Assembly (NCBI RefSeq): GCF_014648855.1
Contig: NZ_BMRX01000012.1
Location: 124,001 to 188,000, forward strand
Length of the DNA: 64,000 nucleotides
From: Streptomyces parvulus
GTDB lineage: Bacteria; Actinomycetota; Actinomycetes; Streptomycetales; Streptomycetaceae
Direction of reading: 5' to 3'
Made by a program: the position numbers and the translations under genes. The notes beneath the pieces were generated by a model. That model saw only the letters and a program-made list of their open reading frames with translations. It was not told where the DNA came from and did not search any database. Positions 1-7,378 of the stretch are shown in pieces (positions within the stretch are counted from its first letter, which is position 1; each line of letters opens with the position of its first letter).

Positions 1-606
1 CTCTCCGCCGACCAGGACATCTTCACGATGGACGAGATGGTCGCCGCCTTCGACGTCTCCGACGTGCAGCCCAACCCGGCGCGCTTCGACCTGAAGAAGT
101 GCGAGGCGATCAACGCCGACCACATCCGGCTGCTGGACACCAAGGAGTTCACGGAGCGCTGCCGCCCGTGGCTGAAGGCCCCCGTCGCCCCCTGGGCGGC
201 CGAGGACTTCGACGAGGCCAAGTGGCAGGCCGTCGCCCCGCACGCGCAGACCCGCCTGAAGGTCCTCTCCGAGATCACGGACAACGTCGACTTCCTGTTC
301 CTGCCGGAGCCGGTCTTCGACGAGGCCTCCTGGGCCAAGGCGATGAAGGAGGGTTCGGACGCCCTGCTGCGCACCGCCCGCGAGAAGCTCGACACGGCCG
401 ACTGGACGTCCCCCGAGTCGCTCAAGGAGGCCGTCCTGGCCGCCGGCGAGGCCCACGGCCTCAAGCTCGGCAAGGCCCAGGCGCCGGTCCGCGTCGCCGT
501 GACCGGCCGCACCGTCGGTCTGCCCCTCTTCGAGTCCCTGGAGATCCTGGGCAAGGAGAAGTCGCTGGCCAGGATCGACGCCGCACTGGCCCGCCTGGCG
601 GCCTGA
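1..606 (+). CDS. gltX: Glutamyl-tRNA synthetase, C-terminal part (5' truncated by window edge)
   Basis: About 201 residues read open from the first base of the window to a TGA, so the start lies upstream. The segment is the helical anticodon-binding part of a class I glutamyl-tRNA synthetase: it has the helix-rich composition and the closing stretch on inhibition-free glycine-proline turns (TGRTVGLPLFESLEILG) seen at the end of bacterial GluRS. The enzyme charges tRNA-Glu and, in bacteria that lack GlnRS, also tRNA-Gln, which GatCAB then amidates. Five tRNA-Glu and tRNA-Gln genes follow within 1.5 kb, which supports the call. The catalytic HIGH and KMSKS region is outside the window. Confidence 0.88.
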   Translation, partial: LSADQDIFTMDEMVAAFDVSDVQPNPARFDLKKCEAINADHIRLLDTKEFTERCRPWLKAPVAPWAAEDFDEAKWQAVAPHAQTRLKVLSEITDNVDFLFLPEPVFDEASWAKAMKEGSDALLRTAREKLDTADWTSPESLKEAVLAAGEAHGLKLGKAQAPVRVAVTGRTVGLPLFESLEILGKEKSLARIDAALARLAA

Positions 607-713
607 CCCCCGCACGGCCCCCGAGGGGCGGCACCCGCAGCTCCGGATGCCGCCCCTCGCGCCGTTCCCCGGTTCGGGCGGACGCGGCCCGCCCGGCGCG
701 TTACCGTCGGGTC

Positions 714-1448
714 ATGAGCATCCGAGCCGTGGTCTGGGACGTCGACGACACCCTCTTCGACTACACCACCGCCGACCGCGAGGGCATGCGCGCCCACCTG
801 GTCGCCGAAGGGCTGCTCGCCGGGTACGGATCGGCCGAGGAGGCGCTCACGCGCTGGCGGCAGATCACCGACCGGCAGTGGGCCCGCTTCTCGGCCGGCG
901 AGGTGGACTTCGTCACACAGCGGCGCGACCGCATCCGCGAGTTCCTGGGCCGCCCGGAGCTCACCGAGGCCGAGGCCGACGCGTGGTTCCAGCGCTACGT
1001 CACGCACTACGAGGCCGCCTGGTCCCTCTTCCCGGACGTGCTGCCGGTCCTCGACGCCCTCGCCGGCAGCCACCGGCACGCCGTGCTCTCCAACTCCAGC
1101 CTCACCGTCCAGGACCGCAAGCTGCGCGTCCTCGGCGTCCACGACCGCTTCGAGGCCATCCTGTGCGCCGCCGAGCTGGGCGTCTCCAAGCCCGAGCCGG
1201 CCGCCTTCCTCGCCGCCTGCGACGCCCTGGACCTCGGCCCGGCCGAGGTCGCCTACGTCGGCGACCATCCGGAGATCGACGGACGCGGCGCCGCCGACGC
1301 CGGACTCCTCTCCGTCTGGATCGACCGGGGCGGGGTGTACGCCACCGTCGACCCGCCCGTCGGGCCGCGCCGCATCGCCTCCCTCTCCGAACTCCCGGCG
1401 CTGCTCGGCGCCGATACCCGTTTTGGAGCCCCGTCCACCTTCAGGTAA
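714..1448 (+). CDS. HAD-superfamily hydrolase
   Basis: A 244-residue cytoplasmic phosphatase-like protein with all four haloacid dehalogenase motifs: motif I DVDDT (nucleophile D9, acid D11), motif II at S126 in LSNSS, motif III lysine K159 in SKPEP, and motif IV GDHPEID around D184. The insertion between motifs I and II is a helical cap of the C1 type, as in phosphoglycolate phosphatase and pyrimidine nucleotidase relatives. The ATG at 714 is chosen because the hydrophobic strand leading to motif I begins immediately after it; upstream in-frame sequence is low-complexity and looks non-coding. Substrate is not predictable from the sequence. It stands alone between gltX and the tRNA cluster. 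Confidence 0.85.
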   Translation: MSIRAVVWDVDDTLFDYTTADREGMRAHLVAEGLLAGYGSAEEALTRWRQITDRQWARFSAGEVDFVTQRRDRIREFLGRPELTEAEADAWFQRYVTHYEAAWSLFPDVLPVLDALAGSHRHAVLSNSSLTVQDRKLRVLGVHDRFEAILCAAELGVSKPEPAAFLAACDALDLGPAEVAYVGDHPEIDGRGAADAGLLSVWIDRGGVYATVDPPVGPRRIASLSELPALLGADTRFGAPSTFR

Positions 1449-1541
1449 TGTTCTTCCTGCGCCGCCGGAGAGCGGGCCGAAAGGGCCGGGAACCGGAAGC
1501 GCGAAGCTAGAGCGAATCCCCCTCCGGGGCTTGCGTTCCAG

Positions 1542-1613
1542 TGGCCTATGGTGTAATTGGCAGCACGAGTGATTCTGGTTCACTTAGTCTTGGTTCGAGT
1601 CCAGGTAGGCCAG
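1542..1613 (+). tRNA. tRNA-Gln (anticodon CTG)
   Basis: A 72-nt cloverleaf without encoded CCA. The acceptor stem pairs TGGCCTA with TAGGCCA and the discriminator is G. The anticodon stem AGTGA/TCACT closes the loop TTCTGGT, giving CTG, which reads CAG. The T-loop is TTCGAGT. It differs from the second Gln copy at 1831 by three base pairs, each change being compensated. Confidence 0.96.
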
Positions 1614-1635
1614 CTCGCAGAGCTATATCTGCAAA

Positions 1636-1708
1636 GCCCCCGTTGTGTAGCGGCCTAGCACGCCGCCCTCTCAAGGCGGTAGCGCCGGTTCGAATCCGGT
1701 CGGGGGTA
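1636..1708 (+). tRNA. tRNA-Glu (anticodon CTC)
   Basis: A 73-nt cloverleaf without CCA. The acceptor is GCCCCCG with CGGGGGT (one G-U pair) and discriminator A. The anticodon stem CCGCC/GGCGG holds loop CTCTCAA, giving CTC for GAG codons. The T-arm is GCCGG-TTCGAAT-CCGGT. It is identical over its length to the copies at 1738 and 1946. Confidence 0.96.
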
Positions 1709-1737
1709 CGGTGATCTCTCACGAGATGATCGCTAGG

Positions 1738-1810
1738 GCCCCCGTTGTGTAGCGGCCTAGCACGCCGCCCTCTCAAGGCGGTAGCGCCGGTTCGAATCCG
1801 GTCGGGGGTA
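1738..1810 (+). tRNA. tRNA-Glu (anticodon CTC), second copy
   Basis: Same 73-nt sequence as the copy at 1636, so it has the same cloverleaf and CTC anticodon. It lies 29 nt after the first copy, consistent with one polycistronic tRNA precursor. Confidence 0.96.
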
Positions 1811-1830
1811 CGAACTGGTCTAAACCACAT

Positions 1831-1902
1831 TGGTCTATGGTGTAATTGGCAGCACGACTGATTCTGGTTCAGTTAGTCTAGGTTCGAGTCCTGGTAGACC
1901 AG
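1831..1902 (+). tRNA. tRNA-Gln (anticodon CTG), second copy
   Basis: A 72-nt cloverleaf: acceptor TGGTCTA/TAGACCA with discriminator G, anticodon stem ACTGA/TCAGT, loop TTCTGGT. The isoacceptor is the same as the copy at 1542. The six base differences between the two fall as three paired substitutions, in the acceptor, anticodon and T stems. Confidence 0.96.
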
Positions 1903-1945
1903 CTCGGATCTGCGGCGATGCAGTTCAAGCGTCTGCAAGATCCAC

Positions 1946-2018
1946 GCCCCCGTTGTGTAGCGGCCTAGCACGCCGCCCTCTCAAGGCGGTAGCGCCGGTT
2001 CGAATCCGGTCGGGGGTA
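1946..2018 (+). tRNA. tRNA-Glu (anticodon CTC), third copy
   Basis: Third identical 73-nt tRNA-Glu(CTC). It ends 6 nt before a strong hairpin terminator, so it is probably the last unit of the tRNA transcript. Confidence 0.96.
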
Positions 2019-2024
2019 CAAGAT

Positions 2025-2060
2025 CGAGAAGGCCCCCCGCTTCGGCGGGGGGCCTTCTCG
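2025..2060 (+). terminator. Intrinsic-type terminator of the tRNA cluster
   Basis: A perfect 16-bp inverted repeat closed by the stable tetraloop TTCG (2041-2044). There is no long T-run after the stem, which is usual for Streptomyces terminators. It follows the last tRNA directly. Confidence 0.85.
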
Positions 2061-2123
2061 CGTTCCCAACTCCGGGTGTGTTGGCGCCGGTTCGGCGTCC
2101 CGCGCCCGCCCGGGGGCCTGACC

Positions 2124-2159
2124 AGGGAGGCCCGCCGCGGCGTTGGGGCGGGCCCTCCT
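2124..2159 (-). terminator. Candidate terminator downstream of ndgR
   Basis: An inverted repeat of 13 bp with two mismatches (2124-2136 against 2147-2159) lies 22 nt past the ndgR stop on the minus strand. It is G+C-rich with a 10-nt loop and no U-tract, so it is less certain than the tRNA terminator. Confidence 0.5.
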
Positions 2160-2181
2160 CGTCACTCCGGCGCCGGGGCCG

Positions 2182-2898
2182 TCAACCCGTGCGGCGCAGC
2201 GCCTCGGAGAGGCGGCCGGCGGCGTCGATGATCGCCTGGGCGTGCATACGGCCCGGGTGGCGCGTCAGGCGCTCGATGGGACCGGAGACGGACACCGCGG
2301 CCACCACGCGGTTCGAGGGGCCCCGCACCGGCGCCGAGACGGACGCGACGCCCGGCTCCCGCTCGCCGATCGACTGGGCCCAGCCCCGGCGCCGCACACC
2401 GGACAGCGCCGTCGCCGTGAAGCGGGCGCCCTGCAGGCCCCGGTGCAGCCGCTCGGGCTCCTCCCAGGCCATCAGGATCTGCGCCGAGGAGCCGGCCTTC
2501 ATCGTGAGCGTCGAGCCGACCGGGACCGTGTCCCTGAGGCCCGACAGGCGCTCGGCCGCGGCCACGCAGATGCGCATGTCGCCCTGGCGGCGGTAGAGCT
2601 GGGCGCTCTCGCCCGTCACGTCCCGCAGGTGGGTGAGGACCGGGCCCGCGGTGGCGAGCAGCCGGTCCTCGCCGGCCGCCGCGGCCAGCTCGGCCAGGCG
2701 CGGGCCGAGAATGAATCGGCCCTGCATGTCACGCGCCACCATGCGGTGGTGTTCCAGCGCCACGGCCAGGCGGTGGGCCGTGGGTCGTGCCAGTCCGGTC
2801 GCCGCGACCAATCCCGCGAGGGTGGCCGGGCCGGACTCCAGAGCGCTCAGGACGAGGGCCGCCTTGTCCAGAACGCCGACGCCGCTACTGTTGTCCAT
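2182..2898 (-). CDS. ndgR: IclR-family regulator of leucine biosynthesis (NdgR/AreB type)
   Basis: A 238-residue regulator diverging from leuCD. Residues about 8-60 form the winged helix-turn-helix of IclR proteins (LAGLVAATGLARPTAHRL), and the rest is the effector-binding IclR C-domain. Length and position match NdgR of S. coelicolor and AreB of S. clavuligerus, which bind the leuCD promoter and influence amino-acid and antibiotic metabolism. The ATG at 2898 is the first start in frame after the intergenic region. Autoregulation is likely because the shared 198-bp region separates its start from that of leuC. Direct repeats of the form GTGRAACGC lie in that region. Confidence 0.9.
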   Translation of the reverse strand: MDNSSGVGVLDKAALVLSALESGPATLAGLVAATGLARPTAHRLAVALEHHRMVARDMQGRFILGPRLAELAAAAGEDRLLATAGPVLTHLRDVTGESAQLYRRQGDMRICVAAAERLSGLRDTVPVGSTLTMKAGSSAQILMAWEEPERLHRGLQGARFTATALSGVRRRGWAQSIGEREPGVASVSAPVRGPSNRVVAAVSVSGPIERLTRHPGRMHAQAIIDAAGRLSEALRRTG

Positions 2899-2922
2899 GA
2901 AACGATACTCCCGTCTCACTCT

Positions 2923-2954
2923 GTGAAACGCAAGTTCAATTTTCCGTGGAACGC
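2923..2954. promoter_or_regulatory. Direct repeats in the ndgR-leuC intergenic region, candidate NdgR site
   Basis: GTGAAACGC (2923-2931) and GTGGAACGC (2946-2954) are 8/9 identical and start 23 bp apart, about two helical turns. A shorter TGAAACG (2898-2904) overlaps the ndgR start. An IclR dimer or tetramer could bind here and control both divergent promoters. The assignment is an inference from position and repetition. Confidence 0.35.
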
Positions 2955-3096
2955 GCCACCCTTGATGGCACGAAGTCACAACGGCCCGTGACGAAAGGGC
3001 CTGGTGGCGGTTGCCCGGAAACACAGGGGTGCGGGCGCCGCTTCCCCGAAGATCTCTAGTTGGGCCGACGCTTCGTCGCCGGCCGGAGGGAAAGCG

Positions 3097-4527
3097 ATGG
3101 GTAGGACACTCGCGGAGAAGGTCTGGGACGACCACGTCGTCCGGCGCGCCGAGGGCGAGCCCGACCTCCTCTTCATCGATCTGCACCTGCTGCACGAGGT
3201 GACCAGCCCGCAGGCCTTCGACGGCCTCCGCAAGAGCGGCCGCCCGGTGCGGCGGCTCGACCTGACCATCGCCACCGAGGACCACAACACCCCGACGCTC
3301 GACATCGACAAGCCCATCGCGGACCCGGTCTCCCGGGCCCAGCTGGAGACGCTGCGCAAGAACTGCGCGGAGTTCGGCGTCCGGCTGCACCCGCTGGGCG
3401 ACGTCGAGCAGGGCGTCGTGCACGTGGTCGGCCCCCAGCTGGGCCTGACCCAGCCCGGCACCACCGTGGTCTGCGGCGACTCGCACACGTCGACGCACGG
3501 CGCGTTCGGCGCGCTGGCCTTCGGCATCGGCACCTCCCAGGTCGAGCACGTGCTGGCCACCCAGACGCTGCCCCTGGTCCGCCCGAAGACCATGGCGATC
3601 ACCGTCAACGGCGAACTGCCCGACGGCGTCACCGCCAAGGACCTGATCCTCGCGATCATCGCGAAGATCGGCACCGGCGGCGGCCAGGGCTACGTCCTGG
3701 AGTACCGGGGCGAGGCCATCGAGAAGCTCTCGATGGAGGCCCGCATGACCATCTGCAACATGTCGATCGAGGCCGGCGCCCGCGCCGGCATGATCGCCCC
3801 CGACGCCACCACCTTCGCCTACCTCCAGGGCCGTCCGCACGCCCCCGAGGGCGCCGACTGGGACGCGGCCGTCGAGTACTGGAAGACGCTGCGCACGGAC
3901 GACGACGCCGAGTTCGACGCGGAGGTCGTCATCGAGGCCGCCGAACTGTCGCCGTTCGTCACCTGGGGCACCAACCCAGGTCAGGGTGCGCCGCTTTCCG
4001 CCGACGTCCCCGACCCCGCTTCGTACGAAGACGCTTCGGAGCGCTTCGCCGCCGAAAAGGCCCTGGAGTACATGGGGTTGGAGGCCGGTCAGCCGCTGCG
4101 CTCCATCAGTGTGGACACCGTCTTCGTAGGTTCCTGCACCAACGGCCGCATCGAGGACCTGCGCGCCGCCGCCGAGATCGTGCGGGACCGCAAAGTCGCC
4201 GAGGGCGTACGGATGCTGGTCGTCCCCGGCTCGGCGCGGGTCGGCCTCCAGGCCGTCTCCGAGGGCCTGGACGTGGTCTTCAAGGAGGCCGGCGCCGAAT
4301 GGCGGCACGCGGGCTGCTCGATGTGCCTGGGCATGAACCCGGACCAGCTGGCCCCGGGAGAGCGCTCCGCCTCCACCTCCAACCGCAACTTCGAGGGGCG
4401 CCAGGGCAAGGGCGGCCGCACCCACCTGGTGTCGCCGCAGGTCGCGGCCGCGACGGCGGTCCTGGGCCATCTGGCCTCCCCGGCCGACCTCGCCGCCACC
4501 GACGTCCCCACGCCCGCTGGAGTCTGA
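3097..4527 (+). CDS. leuC: 3-isopropylmalate dehydratase, large subunit
   Basis: A 476-residue aconitase-family protein that isomerises 2- to 3-isopropylmalate in leucine synthesis, as a heterodimer with LeuD. The three [4Fe-4S] cysteines are visible: C347 in GSCTNGR and C407/C410 in AGCSMCLG. ATG 3097 is chosen because GGAGGG lies 6 nt before it and the family start (GRTLAEKVWDDH) follows at once; the open frame extends further upstream without family similarity. leuD begins 5 nt after the stop, so the two are co-transcribed. NdgR probably regulates the pair. Confidence 0.97.
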   Translation: MGRTLAEKVWDDHVVRRAEGEPDLLFIDLHLLHEVTSPQAFDGLRKSGRPVRRLDLTIATEDHNTPTLDIDKPIADPVSRAQLETLRKNCAEFGVRLHPLGDVEQGVVHVVGPQLGLTQPGTTVVCGDSHTSTHGAFGALAFGIGTSQVEHVLATQTLPLVRPKTMAITVNGELPDGVTAKDLILAIIAKIGTGGGQGYVLEYRGEAIEKLSMEARMTICNMSIEAGARAGMIAPDATTFAYLQGRPHAPEGADWDAAVEYWKTLRTDDDAEFDAEVVIEAAELSPFVTWGTNPGQGAPLSADVPDPASYEDASERFAAEKALEYMGLEAGQPLRSISVDTVFVGSCTNGRIEDLRAAAEIVRDRKVAEGVRMLVVPGSARVGLQAVSEGLDVVFKEAGAEWRHAGCSMCLGMNPDQLAPGERSASTSNRNFEGRQGKGGRTHLVSPQVAAATAVLGHLASPADLAATDVPTPAGV

Positions 4528-4532
4528 GAGCC

Positions 4533-5126
4533 ATGGAAGCATTCACCAAGCACACCGGCCGGGCCGTCCCGCTGCGCCGCAGCAACGTCGACACCGACCA
4601 GATCATCCCCGCCCACTGGCTCAAGAAGGTGACCCGGGACGGGTTCGAGGACGGGCTGTTCGAGGCCTGGCGCAAGGACGGGTCCTTCGTCCTCAACCAG
4701 CCCGAGCGCCAGGGCGCCACGGTCCTGGTCGCGGGCCCCGACTTCGGTACGGGCTCCTCCCGCGAGCACGCCGTCTGGGCGCTGCAGAACTACGGCTTCA
4801 AGACCGTGATCTCCTCCCGCTTCGCCGACATCTTCCGGGGCAACTCGCTGAAGAACGGCCTGCTCACCGTGGTCCTCGACCAGAAGACCGTGGACGCGCT
4901 GTGGGCGCTGACCGAGCGGGACCCGCAGGCGGAGATCACCGTCGACCTGGAGGCCCGCGAGGTCCGCGCCGAGGGCGTCACGGCCTCCTTCGAGCTGGAC
5001 GAGAACTCCCGCTGGCGGCTGCTGAACGGGCTGGACGACATCTCGATCACCCTCCAGAACGAGGCGGACATCGCCGCGTACGAGGCGGACCGCCCGTCCT
5101 TCAAGCCGCAGACCCTCAAGGTCTGA
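4533..5126 (+). CDS. leuD: 3-isopropylmalate dehydratase, small subunit
   Basis: A 197-residue swivelling-domain subunit that completes the LeuC active site. Visible family features are the N-terminal AVPLRRSNVDTDQIIPA and GPDFGTGSSREHAVWAL, both substrate-contact regions in LeuD. The length is typical. It follows leuC after 5 nt and ends before a strong terminator, so leuCD is a two-gene operon. Confidence 0.97.
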   Translation: MEAFTKHTGRAVPLRRSNVDTDQIIPAHWLKKVTRDGFEDGLFEAWRKDGSFVLNQPERQGATVLVAGPDFGTGSSREHAVWALQNYGFKTVISSRFADIFRGNSLKNGLLTVVLDQKTVDALWALTERDPQAEITVDLEAREVRAEGVTASFELDENSRWRLLNGLDDISITLQNEADIAAYEADRPSFKPQTLKV

Positions 5127-5184
5127 CCCGCCGGGGCCGCCACCGAGGCCCCGCAAGGTCGAGTTTCGGCCACCCAACACCCCC

Positions 5185-5226
5185 GCCGTACCCCCGATCA
5201 GCCCGATCGGGGGTACGGCCGTTTTT
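5185..5226 (+). terminator. Rho-independent terminator of leuCD
   Basis: A perfect 15-bp stem (5185-5199 with 5205-5219), a 5-nt loop, then CG and five T residues. It has the full hairpin plus T-run structure, rare for this genome, 58 nt after leuD. Confidence 0.9.
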
Positions 5227-5403
5227 GGCTCGGGGACCCGTCGCCCGGGATCGTTCCGACGCACAACTTCCCACGTTAGAGGCCTGATTGCCGGGGTAGT
5301 GAAGTTCTGGAGGCGCAGGTTCCGCGCGGGCCAGGACGGCCGTTCGGGGCGGCAGTTGCCCCCTGCGCAGGCGACAACTCGCCCCAGATGGCACAATCTG
5401 TGC

Positions 5404-5634
5404 ATGGACCACGACGGCCAACTCGAGCTCTATGCGGCGGTCGCGGTCCGGCTCAAGGAAGCGCACACAAGAGTGCGCGCACTGCAAGTCCCGGAGGGCG
5501 TACGGATGGCGCTGACCCGGAAGCTGCTGGTCATTACGGCCGCGGCCAAACACGATCTCGCCGGTGCGGCAAGGCGCCTGGATCGGTTCACCGACGACCT
5601 CGACGCGGGTCGATTCCCCGAAGAGGACGGCTGA
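5404..5634 (+). CDS. Small conserved helical protein, function unknown
   Basis: A 76-residue protein, mostly alpha-helical by composition, acidic at the end, with no signal peptide, membrane segment or known motif. I recall a small orthologous gene at the same place between leuD and hupS in other streptomycetes. The ATG at 5404 has no Shine-Dalgarno sequence. A -10-like CACAAT ends 6 nt before it, so the mRNA may be leaderless. An in-frame start further upstream (5299) would add 35 low-complexity residues and is less likely. Confidence 0.6.
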   Translation: MDHDGQLELYAAVAVRLKEAHTRVRALQVPEGVRMALTRKLLVITAAAKHDLAGAARRLDRFTDDLDAGRFPEEDG

Positions 5635-5691
5635 ACAGACCGGGGCGGCCCGAGTCCGTTGCGGCACAAGGGTGATTAGCCCGTTTCGTGT

Positions 5692-5720
5692 TTGATTTGC
5701 GGTATATATCTGCCTAACGT
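5692..5720 (+). promoter_or_regulatory. Candidate hupS promoter
   Basis: TTGATT (5692-5697), 17-bp spacer, TAACGT (5715-5720), 51 nt before the hupS start. The surroundings are locally A+T-rich (GGTATATATC). It fits a primary sigma-factor promoter by spacing and by the conserved T, A and T of the -10. Confidence 0.5.
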
Positions 5721-5771
5721 GCGAAAAAGCTTGAACACATTCGTTCTGGCGATGTCTCCGAAGGGGAAGAC

Positions 5772-6425
5772 GTGAACAAGGCGCAGCTCGTAGAAGCGAT
5801 TGCCGACAAGGTGGGCGGCAGGCAGCAGGCCGCCGACGCCGTCGACGCGGTCCTGGACGCCCTCGTCCGTGCGGTGGTCTCGGGCGACCGGGTCTCGGTC
5901 ACCGGCTTCGGTTCCTTCGAGAAGGTCGACCGTCCCGCCCGCTACGCCCGCAACCCCCAGACGGGCGAGCGGGTTCGGGTCAAGAAGACCTCGGTGCCGC
6001 GCTTCCGCGCGGGCCAGGGCTTCAAGGACCTGGTGAGCGGCTCGAAGAAGCTCCCGAAGAACGACATCGCGGTCAAGAAGGCCCCCAAGGGCAGCCTGTC
6101 CGGCCCGTCGGCCACGATCTCCAAGGCCGCGGGCAAGAAGGCCGCCGCCAAGAAGGCCACCGGCGCCGCGAAGAAGGCCACGGGCGCCGCGAAGAAGACC
6201 ACCGCGGCGGCGAAGAAGACCGCGGCGAAGAAGGCCACCGGCGCCGCGAAGACGACGGCGAAGAAGACCACCGCCAAGAAGTCCGCGGCCAAGACCACCA
6301 CGGCGGCCAAGAAGACGGCGGCCAAGAAGGCTCCCGCCAAGAAGGCCACCGCCAAGAAGGCCCCGGCCAAGAAGTCGACCGCCCGCAAGACCACCGCCAA
6401 GAAGGCCACCGCCCGCAAGAAGTAG
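5772..6425 (+). CDS. hupS: HU-family nucleoid protein with lysine-rich tail
   Basis: A 217-residue protein. Residues 1 to about 95 are a complete HU domain, with the RNPQTGE segment of the DNA-binding arm. The rest is a low-complexity tail of AAKK, KKATGA and AKKTTAKK units that resembles eukaryotic histone H1. This two-part structure is that of Streptomyces HupS, the HU paralogue associated with spore nucleoid compaction. The GTG at 5772 follows GGGGAA by 4 nt. The tail-coding DNA (6138-6421) is itself internally repetitive and is a likely site of length variation between strains. Confidence 0.93.
   Translation: MNKAQLVEAIADKVGGRQQAADAVDAVLDALVRAVVSGDRVSVTGFGSFEKVDRPARYARNPQTGERVRVKKTSVPRFRAGQGFKDLVSGSKKLPKNDIAVKKAPKGSLSGPSATISKAAGKKAAAKKATGAAKKATGAAKKTTAAAKKTAAKKATGAAKTTAKKTTAKKSAAKTTTAAKKTAAKKAPAKKATAKKAPAKKSTARKTTAKKATARKK
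6138..6421 (+). repeat. Degenerate repeats encoding the HupS lysine/alanine tail
   Basis: GCSAAGAAG and AAGAAGRCC units recur through this stretch and encode alternating Lys-Lys and Ala-Thr/Ala-Ala groups. Several 15-18 nt copies are nearly exact. Replication slippage or recombination could change the number of units without shifting the frame. Confidence 0.75.
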
Positions 6426-6473
6426 CGGCCGGCCCCCCGTGGGCGGCAGCAGGCGAACAGGGCTCTCACGCGC

Positions 6474-6504
6474 CGGGCCGGACTCCCTCTCGGAGTCCGG
6501 CCCG
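6474..6504. terminator. Bidirectional hairpin between hupS and the OB-like gene
   Basis: A 13-bp inverted repeat with a 5-nt loop lies between two convergent genes (stops at 6425 and 6527). No T-run is present on either side. Confidence 0.7.
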
Positions 6505-6526
6505 CGGCGTGTTCGCGTCCGGTGGA

Positions 6527-6730
6527 TCAGAACGTCTGGAGTGTCACCAGCGTGATCCGGCGCTCGGGGCCCGCCCCCTCGGCCTCGATCCGCACCCGCT
6601 GCCCCGGCCGCAGCAGTCTGAGGCCCCCCGCGTCGAAGGCCGCCGCGTCGAAGGGCAGCGGCGTGCCGTCGTCGAGCAGCACCTGTCCGCTGCGGCTCTC
6701 CGGGTCGTACGTGTAAGCGGTCGCCTGCAT
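6527..6730 (-). CDS. Small cold-shock/OB-fold-like protein
   Basis: A 67-residue protein with the strand pattern and spacing of a cold-shock domain (YDPESRSGQVLLDDG, PFDAAAF, LRPGQRVRIEAEG) but without clear RNP aromatic motifs, so nucleic-acid binding is uncertain. It ends close to the hupS terminator and begins 9 nt after the cofC stop on the same strand, so the two are probably one transcript. I do not know its function. Confidence 0.65.
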   Translation of the reverse strand: MQATAYTYDPESRSGQVLLDDGTPLPFDAAAFDAGGLRLLRPGQRVRIEAEGAGPERRITLVTLQTF

Positions 6731-6739
6731 GGCCGCAGC

Positions 6740-7378
6740 CTACTGCCCGGCGATCAGCAGCCGCGCGGCCACGGCCGCCGTCCGGGGACCCACCCCCAGC
6801 GCCAGGGCCGTGCGCAGATCACCGCCGGTGTCGACGTCCTGCCGTACGGAATCCACCGCGCCCAGGGACAGTTCCACCGCGCCGGACGCACGGTGGCGGA
6901 GCCGGGAATCGGGACCGAATGCCGGGGACAATTCGGTGCCGGGTGCCGCCGTCAGCAAGGTGGTGCCGATTCCGGCCGCGTCCGGGAGAAATGCCCGCGT
7001 GAATTTCCCGGCCGCCGCGAGTACCCGCGCCAATTCGGCCGGCCGGAGAGCGGGGAGATCGGCGTTGAGCGCGGCCACCGGAGTTCCGGGACGCGCGGCG
7101 CGGACCGCCGCCGAGCCGTGCGCCAGCGCGGCGTTCAGGCCGCCGCGGGGTTCGTCCCGGACGACGGCCGCGCCGAGCGCCGCCAGCTCCCGTCCGGCCC
7201 GCGCGTCGTCCGTGACGACTGCCACATCCGCGACCGCCTGGCAGGCCAGCGCCGCTGCGACGGTGTCCAGTGCGAACGCCAGCGCGAGACCCGGCCGGAC
7301 CCCGTCGTCCGCGGTGTCCGACAGCCTGCTCTTGGCCCGGGCGAGGGGCTTCACGGGTACGACCAAGGTCCACTGCAC
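6740..7378 (-). CDS. cofC: Phospho(enol)pyruvate/phospholactate guanylyltransferase (coenzyme F420 synthesis)
   Basis: A 212-residue CofC/FbiD protein. It starts with the nucleotidyltransferase signature VPVKPLARAKSRLS and has LNADLPAL near residue 107, as in the MobA-like fold. The enzyme joins GTP to a phospho-C3 acid to make the activated side-chain donor for coenzyme F420; in actinobacteria the substrate is thought to be phosphoenolpyruvate. It diverges from the acyltransferase gene, with 143 bp between starts. The partners cofD/fbiA and fbiB are not in the window. Confidence 0.88.
   Translation of the reverse strand: MQWTLVVPVKPLARAKSRLSDTADDGVRPGLALAFALDTVAAALACQAVADVAVVTDDARAGRELAALGAAVVRDEPRGGLNAALAHGSAAVRAARPGTPVAALNADLPALRPAELARVLAAAGKFTRAFLPDAAGIGTTLLTAAPGTELSPAFGPDSRLRHRASGAVELSLGAVDSVRQDVDTGGDLRTALALGVGPRTAAVAARLLIAGQ

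Noticed and set aside
2182..4542. A 786-codon open frame on the minus strand over leuC and ndgR
   Set aside because: Only the last 238 codons (ndgR) show protein-family features. The rest is antisense to leuC and arises from the G+C-rich third positions.
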